Shown one piece after another: positions 37,538 through 46,305 of a stretch of 64,000 nt of DNA. This stretch comes from Erysipelothrix rhusiopathiae (GTDB taxonomy: Bacteria > Bacillota_I > Bacilli_A > Erysipelotrichales > Erysipelotrichaceae). Under the pieces are notes generated by a model. It worked only from the letters and a program-made list of their open reading frames with translations, was not told the DNA's origin and searched no databases. Numbering within the stretch: position 1 is the first letter of the stretch; the number at the start of each line of letters is the position of its first letter. The stretch spans positions 620,001 through 684,000 of the forward strand of contig NZ_LR134439.1 in NCBI RefSeq assembly GCF_900637845.1, in the 5' to 3' direction. A program made the translations under genes and the position numbers.

Positions 37538-38497
37538 ATGAACAAGTTTGAACGTGCGAAATTTGAAGTAAAAGAATTTGATGAAACAGCACATTATGGT
37601 AAGTTCGTTATCGAACCACTTGAACGTGGTTTTGGTAATACTATCGGGAATGCGCTAAGACGTGTACTCCTTTCATCTTTACCAGGCGCAGCAGTTTACT
37701 CAATCAAAATTGAGGGTGTGTATCATGAATTCACATCAATTGCAGGCGTAGGAGAAGATGTTACAGGTATCGTTCTCAACGTTAAGGATCTTGTTTTAAA
37801 TGTACAAGATGAAGAAGTTTACACACTTCGAATCTCACAAAAAGGTCCTAAAGTTGTTACAGCAGCTGACATCGAATGCCCAGCAAATGTGGAGATCTTA
37901 AATAAAGATCACATTATTGCAACACTTGCAGAAGGTGCAGTGTTAGAGATGGAGCTTAAAGCTCGTAATGGTCGTGGCTATGTAAGTTCTGATGAAAACA
38001 AATTAATCTATCAAAATGCATCACAAGGAATTGGCACGATTTTTACAGATTCTATTTATACTCCAATTGAAAGAGTTAAGTATCACATCGAACCGACACG
38101 TGTCGGTCAAGACTCTAAATATGATCGTTTAATTATGGAAGTTTGGACTAACGGTTCAATTCAACCACAAGTAGCGTTATCATTAGGTTCAAAAATTTTA
38201 ATGGACCATTTAGAACAAATTGTTGCAATTAAAGATTCAGTTTATGAAACAGAATCAGTAATTAAACCTGATGTATCAGGCGTTGAAAATCCAATGGCAA
38301 CAATGATGATCGAAGATTTAGACTTGTCAGTTCGTTCATATAACTGCTTAAAGCGCGCAGGTATTCAAACAGTTGAAGAGTTAACACTTAAAACTGAAGA
38401 TGAAATGATGCGCATTCGTAATCTAGGTAAGAAGTCACTTAAAGAAGTTAAAGACAAACTCCATGATCTTGGATTAGGCTTTAAATCATTTGAATAG
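37538..38497 (+). CDS. rpoA: RNA polymerase alpha subunit
   Basis: A 319-residue subunit that nucleates RNA polymerase assembly. The N-terminal dimerisation domain ([18 protein letters not shown]) is followed by a linker and C-terminal domain (about 245-315: [19 protein letters not shown] and [12 protein letters not shown]) that binds UP elements and activators. RBS AAGGAGG lies upstream of ATG 37538. Confidence 0.98.
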   Translation: MNKFERAKFEVKEFDETAHYGKFVIEPLERGFGNTIGNALRRVLLSSLPGAAVYSIKIEGVYHEFTSIAGVGEDVTGIVLNVKDLVLNVQDEEVYTLRISQKGPKVVTAADIECPANVEILNKDHIIATLAEGAVLEMELKARNGRGYVSSDENKLIYQNASQGIGTIFTDSIYTPIERVKYHIEPTRVGQDSKYDRLIMEVWTNGSIQPQVALSLGSKILMDHLEQIVAIKDSVYETESVIKPDVSGVENPMATMMIEDLDLSVRSYNCLKRAGIQTVEELTLKTEDEMMRIRNLGKKSLKEVKDKLHDLGLGFKSFE

Positions 38498-38508
38498 GAG
38501 GAAATAGA

Positions 38509-38871
38509 ATGAAAAACCGTAAATTAGGTCGTGATTCAGCTCACCGTAAAGCATTGCTACGCAATCTTTCAACTAGCTTAATTGTTCATGGTCGAATCGA
38601 AACAACAGAAAAGAAAGCAATGGAACTACGTTCAGTTGCTGATAAACTTGTAACTCTTGCAAAACGCGGGGACTTACATGCTCGTCGTGAAGCAGCGAAA
38701 ATCGTATTTAACGTTGTTGCAGATGAAAAAACTGGTCAAACAGCGCTTCAAAAACTATTTGATGAAGTTGGACCTAAATATGCAGACCGTAATGGTGGTT
38801 ACACACGTGTAATCAAAACTGAAATGCGTCGCGGTGATGCAGCTCCAATGGCTATTATTGAATTCGTTTAA
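38509..38871 (+). CDS. rplQ: 50S ribosomal protein L17
   Basis: A 120-residue protein near the tunnel exit. [20 protein letters not shown] start and [20 protein letters not shown] end are canonical. Last gene of the alpha operon, 11 nt after rpoA, followed by a terminator. In related bacteria the ECF genes follow directly, but here they are about 8.7 kb away. Confidence 0.98.
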   Translation: MKNRKLGRDSAHRKALLRNLSTSLIVHGRIETTEKKAMELRSVADKLVTLAKRGDLHARREAAKIVFNVVADEKTGQTALQKLFDEVGPKYADRNGGYTRVIKTEMRRGDAAPMAIIEFV

Positions 38872-38950
38872 TTTTAGTTAAAAAAGATAAATTATAGTAT
38901 GCACGCAAGCCTTCGGGTTTCCGTCTCGAGATACTTCAATGAATTCTTTT

Positions 38951-38983
38951 AAAACCGCTTAGATATCTAAAGCGGTTTTTTTG
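38951..38983 (+). terminator. Terminator of the S10-spc-alpha transcript
   Basis: AAACCGCTT pairs with AAGCGGTTT around AGATATCT, followed by a T-run. Confidence 0.87.
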
Positions 38984-39149
38984 TGCTCTAAACGCTATAG
39001 AGTGGGTATGTTAGCGTAATTCGAACGTTATCGAGTCAATAGGCAACGAATTATTAAAGTGCCATAGGCAGTCTAGGAAGGGTTGACTAAGATGTATCAC
39101 ATAAAGAAATATTATTTCAATATATGTTCTTAAACGTTGAAAATATAGT

Positions 39150-39178
39150 TTGACTTATTCAATGAAATAAGGTAATTT
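39150..39178 (+). promoter_or_regulatory. PTS EIIC promoter with operator-like inverted repeat
   Basis: TTGACT (39150-39155), 17-bp spacer and TAATTT (39173-39178). CTTATT-N6-AATAAG (39154-39171) fills the spacer, a place where a bound repressor would block RNA polymerase. Confidence 0.6.
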
Positions 39179-39215
39179 AATATTAAAGGTACATAGGTAC
39201 CCAAGGAGGAGAAAT

Positions 39216-40496
39216 ATGGACGCATTTATTAAGTTTTTGGATGAAAAATTGTCCGCGCCAATGGCTAAACTTGCGAACCAACGACATTTACGTGCAATTC
39301 GTGACGGGATTATCGCAACATTGCCGTTAATTATTGTAGGATCTTTCTTTTTAATTCTCGCAGCACCGCCATTGCCTGAAAATTGGAAACTTTATCAATT
39401 TCTAACCGAACATGCAGCCAAAATATTATTACCGTTCCGATTGTCTATGGCAATCATGACCTTGTATGCAACATTCGGAATTGGATCTAGTTTGGCTAAA
39501 TCTTATGATCTCGACGAACTATCAGGAGGGATTCTAGCGACTGCAGCTTTTCTACTGACTTTTATTCCGATTAACATTCCAGCAGATGCAGGATTGGATG
39601 TATCTGGATGGGTATTACCAATGGCAAACCTTGGTGGAGCAGGTATGTTTGTTGGTATTATTACTTCCATTCTTGCAGTTGAAATCTTTCGTTGGACTGA
39701 TAGATCAAACTTTAAAATTTCAATGCCACCCCAAGTTCCAACATCTGTAGCCCGTTCTTTTGAAGCACTTGTGCCAACCGCAATTATTCTTATTCTCATG
39801 GCAACAATTACATATTGGATCGGTTTTAACTGGCATACATTTATTGCAGGACTTGTTAAACCGATTGTCCATGCAGCGGATACCTTACCAAGCGTACTTA
39901 TCATTGTATTCTTAGTAACGTTCTTCTGGTCATTTGGGATTCATGGTGTATCCATTATCGGTACATTAGCACGACCTATTTGGCTACAACTTCTTGATAA
40001 AAATACCGCGGCTCAAGTAGCTGGACAAGCACTTCCAGCAATAAGTGCAGAACCTTTCTATCAATGGTTTATCTGGATCGGAGGTTCAGGTGCTACAATT
40101 GGTCTTGCAATCGCGATGGCATTTTTCTCGAAATCTGCGTATGCTAAATCACTTGGGAAAACAGCATTTATTCCAGCATGCTTCAATATTAACGAACCGA
40201 TTATATTCGGTGCACCAATTGTGATGAATCCAATTCTTATTATTCCATTTATTATTACCCCAATGGTGGGAACGATTATCGCATGGGTGGCTACATCAGC
40301 CGGTCTTGTAAACCGTGTTATTGTAACGGCACCTTGGACCTTACCTGGCCCAATTGGTGCTTATATCGCAACGGGAGGAGACTATAGAGCCTCGATTCTA
40401 AATATTATATTAATAATAATCTCAGTTGTGATTTACTATCCATTCTTTAAAATTTATGATAATAAACTATTAGAAGAAGAACGTATTGGCAATTAA
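39216..40496 (+). CDS. celB: PTS EIIC, lactose/cellobiose family
   Basis: A 426-residue inner-membrane sugar channel with about ten helices. The family pattern LANQRHLRAIRDGIIATLPL near 20-40 and the substrate-loop FNINEPIIFGAPIVMNP (about 325-342, with the key NEP) are present. It lacks fused EIIA or EIIB. The next genes (MupG-like glycosidase, sugar kinase) suggest an amino-sugar disaccharide from cell wall rather than plant cellobiose. EIIA and EIIB genes of matching family lie alone at 61577 and 63571. Confidence 0.88.
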   Translation: MDAFIKFLDEKLSAPMAKLANQRHLRAIRDGIIATLPLIIVGSFFLILAAPPLPENWKLYQFLTEHAAKILLPFRLSMAIMTLYATFGIGSSLAKSYDLDELSGGILATAAFLLTFIPINIPADAGLDVSGWVLPMANLGGAGMFVGIITSILAVEIFRWTDRSNFKISMPPQVPTSVARSFEALVPTAIILILMATITYWIGFNWHTFIAGLVKPIVHAADTLPSVLIIVFLVTFFWSFGIHGVSIIGTLARPIWLQLLDKNTAAQVAGQALPAISAEPFYQWFIWIGGSGATIGLAIAMAFFSKSAYAKSLGKTAFIPACFNINEPIIFGAPIVMNPILIIPFIITPMVGTIIAWVATSAGLVNRVIVTAPWTLPGPIGAYIATGGDYRASILNIILIIISVVIYYPFFKIYDNKLLEEERIGN

Positions 40497-40515
40497 TAGA
40501 CTTAAACTTAGACGA

Positions 40516-40556
40516 AGGTCTTGCATCCGCAAGACCTCTTTCATTAAAAAAAGAGG
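40516..40556 (+). promoter_or_regulatory. Overlapping hairpins between EIIC and the next gene
   Basis: AGGTCTTGC-ATCC-GCAAGACCT (40516-40537) overlaps a second possible stem CCTCTTT/AAAGAGG that would cover the RBS of the next gene. There is no clean T-run. It may be a weak attenuator, an mRNA-processing hairpin or RBS switch. Confidence 0.4.
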
Positions 40557-40562
40557 TATACT

Positions 40563-40868
40563 ATGTATCGATATGAAAAAAGTAATTCTGCACCACTTAT
40601 AAGTTTTAAAAGTGCATTCATAATTGTTGGGAGTATCCTTTTAGGAACAATCTTAATACCTGCAATGCTTAGACAATTAGGATTGAATCAAAAATGGATT
40701 GAGGTACTTGTAATATCTGGGATTACCTCCTTCACTACAAGCTTTTGTTTCTTTTTTATTGAAACAAATAAACGTTTATCACGCTCATTTTGGATGATGG
40801 TGATCGTTTTATTTTTCTTGATAGGACTTATCTCGACATTTTGGATATACGAAATATTATATATATAA
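40563..40868 (+). CDS. Small membrane protein of unknown function
   Basis: 101 residues with three predicted transmembrane helices (about 15-36, 43-62 and 75-97) and a cytoplasmic basic loop ETNKRLSRSF. No family is recognised. It sits between the PTS EIIC and the MupG-like gene, whose start follows by 9 nt, so it is probably part of the same sugar operon. Confidence 0.65.
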   Translation: MYRYEKSNSAPLISFKSAFIIVGSILLGTILIPAMLRQLGLNQKWIEVLVISGITSFTTSFCFFFIETNKRLSRSFWMMVIVLFFLIGLISTFWIYEILYI

Positions 40869-40877
40869 GGAGTTAAT

Positions 40878-41966
40878 ATGAGAAAACTAGGAATTTCAAT
40901 TTATCCTGACAAATCGTCAGTAGCATCAATGAAACAGTATATCGATGAAGCAGCAGATGCAGGCTTCTCACGAATTTTTTCGTGTCTGTTATCGGTTGAT
41001 AAACCTAAAACCGTCATCAAAGATGAGTTTTTAGAAATAAACCGTTATGCACGATCAAAAGGATTTGAGATTATTGTGGACGTGAGTCCACGTGTCTTCA
41101 AAGACCTCGAAATCAGTTACGCAGATCTTTCTTTCTTTTCTGAAATTGAGGCCGATGGATTAAGACTTGATGCTGGTTTTGGTGGAAGTGAAGAGGCGAT
41201 GATGACTTTCAATCCATATAATTTAAAAATAGAAATTAATATGAGTAATGATACACATTACATCGATACAATTATGGATTATCAACCAAATCAATATAAT
41301 TTGATTGCTTGTCATAATTTTTATCCACACCCTTATTCAGGTCTTAATGAGGACTTTTTTGTGAAGTGCACTCAAAACTTTACAAAATATGGTTTGCGTT
41401 CTGCAGCATTTGTGACAAGTCAAGCGGAAGGTTCATATGGACCATGGCCGGTTTCAGATGGTCTTGTTACTTTAGAGTCACATCGTTATTTACCATTAGA
41501 TGTGCAAATAAAAGATTATGTAGCGATGAACGTCGTTGATGACATTATTATTTCAAACTGTTATCCTACAAAAGATGAAATGAATGCGATTAAGAAAATT
41601 GATCTCTATAAGCTGAATTTATCCGTCGAATTAGTTCAAGATATTCCTGAAATTGAACGGAAAATTGTCTTAGAAGAACCTCATTTTAATCGTGGTGATC
41701 TGGGGGACTACTTGATACGTTCTACGATGTCTCGTGTAAAGTATAAAGGGCACGACTTTAAAATCTTTAATACTCCGGATGTAATCAAACGTGGTGATAT
41801 TATCATTGAGAGTAGTTTATTTGGTCATTACGCTGGTGAATTGCAGATAGCGACCAAAGATATGAAAAACACAGGAAAATCAAATGTCGTGGGTCATGTC
41901 ATCGAAGAAGAACGCTTCTTACTAGATCGCATTAAGCCATGGCAAAAGTTTAGCTTTACATTATGA
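40878..41966 (+). CDS. MupG-like 6-phospho-N-acetylmuramidase family protein (DUF871)
   Basis: 362 residues. LGISIYPDKSSV start, a TIM-barrel-like N-terminal part (about 1-235; GLRLDAGFGG, ACHNFYPHPYSGL) and a small C-terminal beta domain (about 250-360) match the DUF871/MupG family. Staphylococcal MupG splits MurNAc-6P-GlcNAc delivered by a PTS. The neighbouring PTS EIIC and sugar kinase support a role in recycling peptidoglycan disaccharides. The exact substrate here is inferred. It overlaps the kinase start by 4 nt. Confidence 0.82.
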   Translation: MRKLGISIYPDKSSVASMKQYIDEAADAGFSRIFSCLLSVDKPKTVIKDEFLEINRYARSKGFEIIVDVSPRVFKDLEISYADLSFFSEIEADGLRLDAGFGGSEEAMMTFNPYNLKIEINMSNDTHYIDTIMDYQPNQYNLIACHNFYPHPYSGLNEDFFVKCTQNFTKYGLRSAAFVTSQAEGSYGPWPVSDGLVTLESHRYLPLDVQIKDYVAMNVVDDIIISNCYPTKDEMNAIKKIDLYKLNLSVELVQDIPEIERKIVLEEPHFNRGDLGDYLIRSTMSRVKYKGHDFKIFNTPDVIKRGDIIIESSLFGHYAGELQIATKDMKNTGKSNVVGHVIEEERFLLDRIKPWQKFSFTL

Positions 41967-42856
41967 AGTATTATTTAGGTATTGATGCGGGTGGAACGTT
42001 TACACGCATGGTTCTGTTTAACCAGGATGGTGATAAAGTCGATACTTTACGTTTGGAGAGCATTCATTACATGCAAGTTGGGTTTGATGGAATTCAAAGT
42101 ATTTTGGAGCGAGGAAAAAACGAATTTATAACACGTGGATATTCTTTTGAAATGATTGCGGTTGCGATTGGGACTGCGGGTTATGGAAACGACTCAAAAA
42201 TAAGAGCAAAAATTGAGAATGCCATTTGGTCTGTTTTTCCAAATGCTTTGATAATGAATGATGCGCAATTCGCAATGGTTTCAGCTTTGGATAATCATGA
42301 CGGTGTTTATCTTATTTCTGGTACGGGTTCAATTGCGATGCGGAAAATAGGATGTACTACGGATCGTCGTGGCGGTTATGGATATTTGTTGGGGGATGAG
42401 GGAAGTGCTTTTTGGATCGGACGTCATTTATTAAGTGTCTTTACTCAAGAATCAGATGGACGTTTACCGAAGTCGGATTTCTATTACGCGATGATGGAGC
42501 ATTTCAAATTAAACCATCCTTATGATCTAGTGGGTGTAGTGAATGAAGCGCAAGACCGTTATCGAAATTTTGCCTCAGAGGTAAGTCTTGTGGGCTCTAG
42601 TTGCTTACATGTTGACCATGTTTCCGAAATCTATCGTAATGCAGGTATTGAACTTGCGAAGCTCGCAAACAGTTTTGAACTCAATGGAAAAACGAAGATT
42701 GCTTTTGGTGGCGGTGTGCTTTTAAATAATGAATGTGTTCGCGCTTCATTAATCGAGCATATTCATGAAGCCTATGATGTCGTACCGTATCATCAATCTG
42801 TAGAGTATGCTGCATATCTACTTCTAAATCAAAAAAACCCTTATGAAATTTCATAA
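41963..42856 (+). CDS. BadF/BcrA-type sugar kinase (GlcNAc/MurNAc kinase-like)
   Basis: A 297-residue ASKHA-fold kinase. Phosphate-1 motif GIDAGGTFTRM at 6-16, NDAQFA, phosphate-2 LISGTGSIAM, GGYGYLLGDEGSAFWIG, and adenosine motif FGGGVLLN. The family includes N-acetylglucosamine kinases and MurK. Coupled by a 4-bp overlap to the MupG-like gene, it probably phosphorylates the non-phosphorylated sugar released by that enzyme. The stop lies inside a bidirectional terminator. Confidence 0.85.
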   Translation: MKYYLGIDAGGTFTRMVLFNQDGDKVDTLRLESIHYMQVGFDGIQSILERGKNEFITRGYSFEMIAVAIGTAGYGNDSKIRAKIENAIWSVFPNALIMNDAQFAMVSALDNHDGVYLISGTGSIAMRKIGCTTDRRGGYGYLLGDEGSAFWIGRHLLSVFTQESDGRLPKSDFYYAMMEHFKLNHPYDLVGVVNEAQDRYRNFASEVSLVGSSCLHVDHVSEIYRNAGIELAKLANSFELNGKTKIAFGGGVLLNNECVRASLIEHIHEAYDVVPYHQSVEYAAYLLLNQKNPYEIS

Positions 42857-42866
42857 GGGTTTTTCT
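42832..42866. terminator. Bidirectional terminator containing both stop codons
   Basis: Nearly uninterrupted palindrome (centre between 42848 and 42849) with A-run and T-run flanks. The kinase stop (42854-42856) and the opposite gene's stop (42851-42853) both lie in it. Confidence 0.88.
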
Positions 42867-43057
42867 TCGTATTGAAAGAGACCATCGAGGGTACAATTCA
42901 AAACGATTGAACATTTAAAAGCGAGTTCTAAAGACGGATTGTAAGATCCTTTCTCAAGTGCAATAACGGTTTGTCGTGATACACCGACTTGTTCCGCAAA
43001 AAATTGCTGAGTATAACCGAGTGCTTCGCGTTTATCTCGAATATGATTTAGTATCAA
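42851..43057 (-). CDS. Small XRE-family transcriptional regulator
   Basis: A 68-residue Cro/CI-type protein, essentially only a helix-turn-helix (FFAEQVGVSRQTVIALEKGSYNPS at about 19-42, key QQFFAEQVGVSRQT). The start is TTG 43057, six bases after AGGAGG, and that RBS lies over the stop codon of the upstream membrane gene. Small XRE proteins paired with a membrane protein are common autoregulated modules. The regulated process is unknown. Confidence 0.85.
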   Translation of the reverse strand: MILNHIRDKREALGYTQQFFAEQVGVSRQTVIALEKGSYNPSLELAFKCSIVLNCTLDGLFQYEEKPL

Positions 43058-43067
43058 AATAGGCCTC

Positions 43068-43532
43068 CTAGCGATAGTAAAGTTGTCTTAGTTTGAAGTA
43101 ATAACAAAGTTCATAGATCGTGAAAAGGATACCGATTGCATAAAGTATCGTACGCCCTTTAACTAAAAGGGGTCCCATTATTAATACGGATAGGTAAACG
43201 AGTACGGTCAATACAAGAATATTGCCCGCAAAGCGTCGAGCTGGAGCATCAACTAAAATGCTGCGCTCATCCTCATTGAGTTGGTCAATTTCTTCAAATA
43301 GAAATGTTCTCCAAGAATCCCCACTTTTTCTCTTGTAAATAAAAAGAACGGTAAGGGAAAATGTAATGAAAAGAAAGACCCATATAATTGAAATTTTAGC
43401 CTGCTTTGTGACGGGTTCTATACCCGCATCACTAAGGATTAGCTGTTTTATCTTATCAAATTGGATCATGGTTCCTAGAAATCCCCATATTAGGATTATT
43501 ACGTAAATAATTCGGTTACGTGTTTGTTTCAT
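43068..43532 (-). CDS. Four-helix membrane protein paired with XRE regulator
   Basis: 154 residues with helices near 8-25, 47-65, 102-120 and 125-143 and a charged cytoplasmic loop (about 66-98). It resembles the uncharacterised membrane partners of small XRE regulators. It is the first gene of the two-gene minus-strand operon. Function unknown. Confidence 0.7.
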   Translation of the reverse strand: MKQTRNRIIYVIILIWGFLGTMIQFDKIKQLILSDAGIEPVTKQAKISIIWVFLFITFSLTVLFIYKRKSGDSWRTFLFEEIDQLNEDERSILVDAPARRFAGNILVLTVLVYLSVLIMGPLLVKGRTILYAIGILFTIYELCYYFKLRQLYYR

Positions 43533-43553
43533 AGTACTCCTCCTGTTAAGTCA

Positions 43554-43584
43554 ACTTTACACTAACGAAAGTTTTGTGTCAAGT
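43554..43584 (-). promoter_or_regulatory. Promoter with operator arms over both -35 and -10 (XRE operon)
   Basis: On the minus strand TTGACA (43582-43577), 17-bp spacer, TAAAGT (43559-43554). Plus-strand ACTTTACAC (43554-43562) and GTGTCAAGT (43576-43584) form an inverted repeat with one mismatch whose arms coincide with the two hexamers, a natural site for autorepression. A plus-strand TATAAT at 43596-43601 may serve the divergent gene. Confidence 0.65.
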
Positions 43585-43734
43585 TAAGTTTACATTATAA
43601 TGTCTTTTTATTAAATGATATTTTGGAGAATTGCTTTAACTTGCGGAATTACATCAATGGTATCGAATTCATCGGATTATGCTTGAACTATCCCTGTTTT
43701 TTTCTTACGATTGATACTGTAGGAGGAAGTTACA

Positions 43735-45903
43735 ATGAAAAAACCGAAAATTATTCTTTTAGTTTTATCGCTTTTGACGCTTATTACTCCCGGACATCTT
43801 GTCCTTTCGGTGGCAGCAGATAATGCCACGCAAGACGTAAATACGGTTACCATTATGCATACCAATGATATGCATGGTCGTTTTGGTACGAAATCACTCG
43901 GTCTTGCCCATATTAAAACTTTAAAAGATGAAATAAATCCGCTTCTTTTAGTCGATGGTGGTGATGCTTTTCAAGGTCTCCCCATTTCAAACGTCGATAA
44001 AGGGGCAAGTATGGCAAAAATCATGAATGCCGTCGGTTATGATGCAATGGTAGTTGGAAATCACGAGTTTGATTTTGGTACAGCCGTTGCATTGGGTGAA
44101 GCGGAAGGTTTTGGCTCAAACTTAAAGTTTCCGGTTCTTTCATCGAATACAGTTTATACAGAGTCTAATCAAAAAGTGTTTAAAGAATCGATTCTAATCT
44201 CGAAACCGAGTTCAAACTCTGCACTTATTGAAAAAGATGGTTATAAAATTGCGGTGATTGGGGCAACAACTCCTGAAACGCAAACGAAAACCCATCCTAA
44301 AAATATCGAAGGGATATCATGGTTGGATCCAATTCCAACAGTTACGCATGAAATTTTAAAAGAAGATTACAAGGATGCGGATTTTTATGTAGTCTTAACC
44401 CATCTCGGTATTGATAATGAGACGAAAGATGCATGGCGCTCAGACACATTAGCACATTCATTATCTGAAAACAGTGACATGAAAGATAAGAAGATTCTCA
44501 TTGTAGATGGTCATTCTCATACGCCCATTGAAAATGGTATTCATGTCGGTGATAATGTAATCCTAGTTCAAACTGGAGAACATCTTAATAACGTCGGACT
44601 TGTAACGCTAAACTTGGATGATTTCAGTTCGAGTGTTGCGAAATTAATTCCTTTAAAAGATATCGCAAATCAACCCGATCCAGAAATTATGGAAATTATT
44701 CAATCATCAGATGCTGCATATTCAGATCTCGTTTCTAAAGTAATAAAAGAAAACAATCCTATTAATTTCCAAGGTCAACGTGACTTGGTTCGTGTTCAAG
44801 AAACTAATCTGGGTAATATCATAACGGACTCGATGGTCGCTTATGGAAAAGAAGGATTTAAAAACCCTACGGATTTCGCAGTTATTAATGGTGGCGGTAT
44901 TCGTGCAAATCTTGCAAAGGGACCGATAACATTAGGTGATGTTATTAGTGTCTTACCGTTTGGGAATGTCATGTCGCAAATTTCCGTAACCGGCCGACAA
45001 GTATGGGATATGTTTGAATTCTCACTCCGTACGGATGTGCAGGACGTTCCTGATCATAATGGTCTTCCTAAACTAGGATCAAACGGAGGTTTCTTACATG
45101 TTTCAGATACGATACGCATCCATTATGACTCAAGTAAAGAAGCATCCAGTCGCGTCCTAGGAATTGATATCTATGATGCAGAGCAGGATCGATTGATTCC
45201 TATTGATTTAGAAAAGACCTATTACATGGCGACCAATGATTTTCTCGCTGCCGGTGGAGATGGTTACTCGATGTTAGGCGGACCACGTGAAGAAGGCCCG
45301 TCACTTGATGCAGTCTTCGCAGATTTCATGGAACATAACGCATTTATCGATTGGGAACGATATGATGAAAACCAAAATCCACAGCGTATTATTTCAATAC
45401 TTGAAAAAGATTATACCATCCCAAGTGTTACACCTTTAGAATTTGAGGCGCTGGAACAAATCTTAGATAAAGCTAAGGCAATCAAACCGAATGCTTATAC
45501 AGAAGAAAGTTATCAAAACCTTCAGGACGCGATTGCTGTAGGAGAATCCTACCTTCAATCTCTAACCATGAGAACCGCTCAACCTGTTTCACAAGACGAT
45601 ATCAATAAAGCAATTGCGCAGATAGAGGATGCGATTGCGAATCTCAAGCTTAAAGACATCAATAAGCCCATTGTGGAAACTGAAAAACCGGTGACACCTG
45701 AAATCGATACGAAAAATCCTTCATTACCAACTGAAGTCGTGAATAAGCCTGTTTTATCGGGCGAACAAGAAACTTCAAACATTTCAACCTTACCAAAAAC
45801 AGGTATAGACAATCATTATATCTCGGGTCTAGGTAGCGGTTTAGCCGTGCTTGGTTGGCTTCTTGTGAGAGGAATTCATAAAAAAGAAACGGATAATCAG
45901 TAA
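43735..45903 (+). CDS. LPXTG-anchored 5'-nucleotidase/phosphoesterase
   Basis: A 722-residue surface enzyme. Signal peptide 1-28, metallophosphoesterase domain with HTNDMHGRF, DGGDAFQG, GNHEFDFG and GHSHTPIE, then a 5'-nucleotidase C-terminal domain with NGGGIRANL and FLAAGGDGYSM. A FIVAR-like three-helix repeat (about 565-640), a Pro-rich spacer, LPKTG, a hydrophobic helix and a basic tail complete a sortase-anchored protein. It should dephosphorylate extracellular nucleotides. Such enzymes make adenosine and help some pathogens evade immunity, but that role here is inference. RBS AGGAGGAAG. Confidence 0.92.
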   Translation: MKKPKIILLVLSLLTLITPGHLVLSVAADNATQDVNTVTIMHTNDMHGRFGTKSLGLAHIKTLKDEINPLLLVDGGDAFQGLPISNVDKGASMAKIMNAVGYDAMVVGNHEFDFGTAVALGEAEGFGSNLKFPVLSSNTVYTESNQKVFKESILISKPSSNSALIEKDGYKIAVIGATTPETQTKTHPKNIEGISWLDPIPTVTHEILKEDYKDADFYVVLTHLGIDNETKDAWRSDTLAHSLSENSDMKDKKILIVDGHSHTPIENGIHVGDNVILVQTGEHLNNVGLVTLNLDDFSSSVAKLIPLKDIANQPDPEIMEIIQSSDAAYSDLVSKVIKENNPINFQGQRDLVRVQETNLGNIITDSMVAYGKEGFKNPTDFAVINGGGIRANLAKGPITLGDVISVLPFGNVMSQISVTGRQVWDMFEFSLRTDVQDVPDHNGLPKLGSNGGFLHVSDTIRIHYDSSKEASSRVLGIDIYDAEQDRLIPIDLEKTYYMATNDFLAAGGDGYSMLGGPREEGPSLDAVFADFMEHNAFIDWERYDENQNPQRIISILEKDYTIPSVTPLEFEALEQILDKAKAIKPNAYTEESYQNLQDAIAVGESYLQSLTMRTAQPVSQDDINKAIAQIEDAIANLKLKDINKPIVETEKPVTPEIDTKNPSLPTEVVNKPVLSGEQETSNISTLPKTGIDNHYISGLGSGLAVLGWLLVRGIHKKETDNQ

Positions 45904-46041
45904 GAAATCAGGGTCTAGATACAAATCTAGATTCAACATTAAAATTAACACGAAGTTTACACAATCTTCCGTATCTTATAACTTTAATTTCCATTCGAAT
46001 CTGTGTTAGAATAGTAATAGATAAGAAAGGGAGGATCATCT

Positions 46042-46224
46042 ATGAAAAAAGTATTTCCACTCGCAATTCTTGGCGCCGCAATTGGAGCTGCTGGTTATTA
46101 TATGAATCAAAATAATAAAAAGCATGTTGAGAAAACGATTGAAACTCTCGATGAAATCAGCCGATCTGCTGCAGATACGGTCTCAGAACTTGCACAAGAA
46201 ATTGATGAATCTGAAGAAGCTTAG
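46042..46224 (+). CDS. Small single-pass membrane protein (YtxH-like)
   Basis: 60 residues: MKK start, a glycine/alanine-rich transmembrane segment (about 5-20) and an acidic, coiled-coil-prone tail (about 25-60). The shape recalls YtxH-type stress proteins but it is too short for a secure family call. It has its own extended -10 (TG-T-TAGAAT near 46003), GGGAGG RBS and terminator. Confidence 0.7.
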   Translation: MKKVFPLAILGAAIGAAGYYMNQNNKKHVEKTIETLDEISRSAADTVSELAQEIDESEEA

Positions 46225-46242
46225 TAAAACTAAGCTTTTTTT
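46217..46242 (+). terminator. Terminator after the small membrane protein gene
   Basis: AAGCTTAGT-AAA-ACTAAGCTT stem with a T-run. The 5' arm contains the stop codon. Confidence 0.83.
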
Positions 46243-46305
46243 AGTTTTAAGGTCTCAAATATGATAAAATATCATAAGTAAACACATAAAAAGGTGAGGT
46301 AAACA

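Larger units (their letters stand above)
38872..39215. other. 344-bp intergenic region after the ribosomal cluster
   Basis: It holds a small AAGCC-TTCG-GGTTT hairpin (about 38906-38920), the alpha-operon terminator, about 160 bp of AT-rich DNA with no coding signal I can see, and the PTS promoter with an inverted repeat near 39150-39178. Confidence 0.6.

Noticed and set aside
43623..43823. 66-codon plus frame upstream of the 5'-nucleotidase
   Set aside because: It overlaps the true start in another frame, lacks an RBS and has no recognisable protein pattern.
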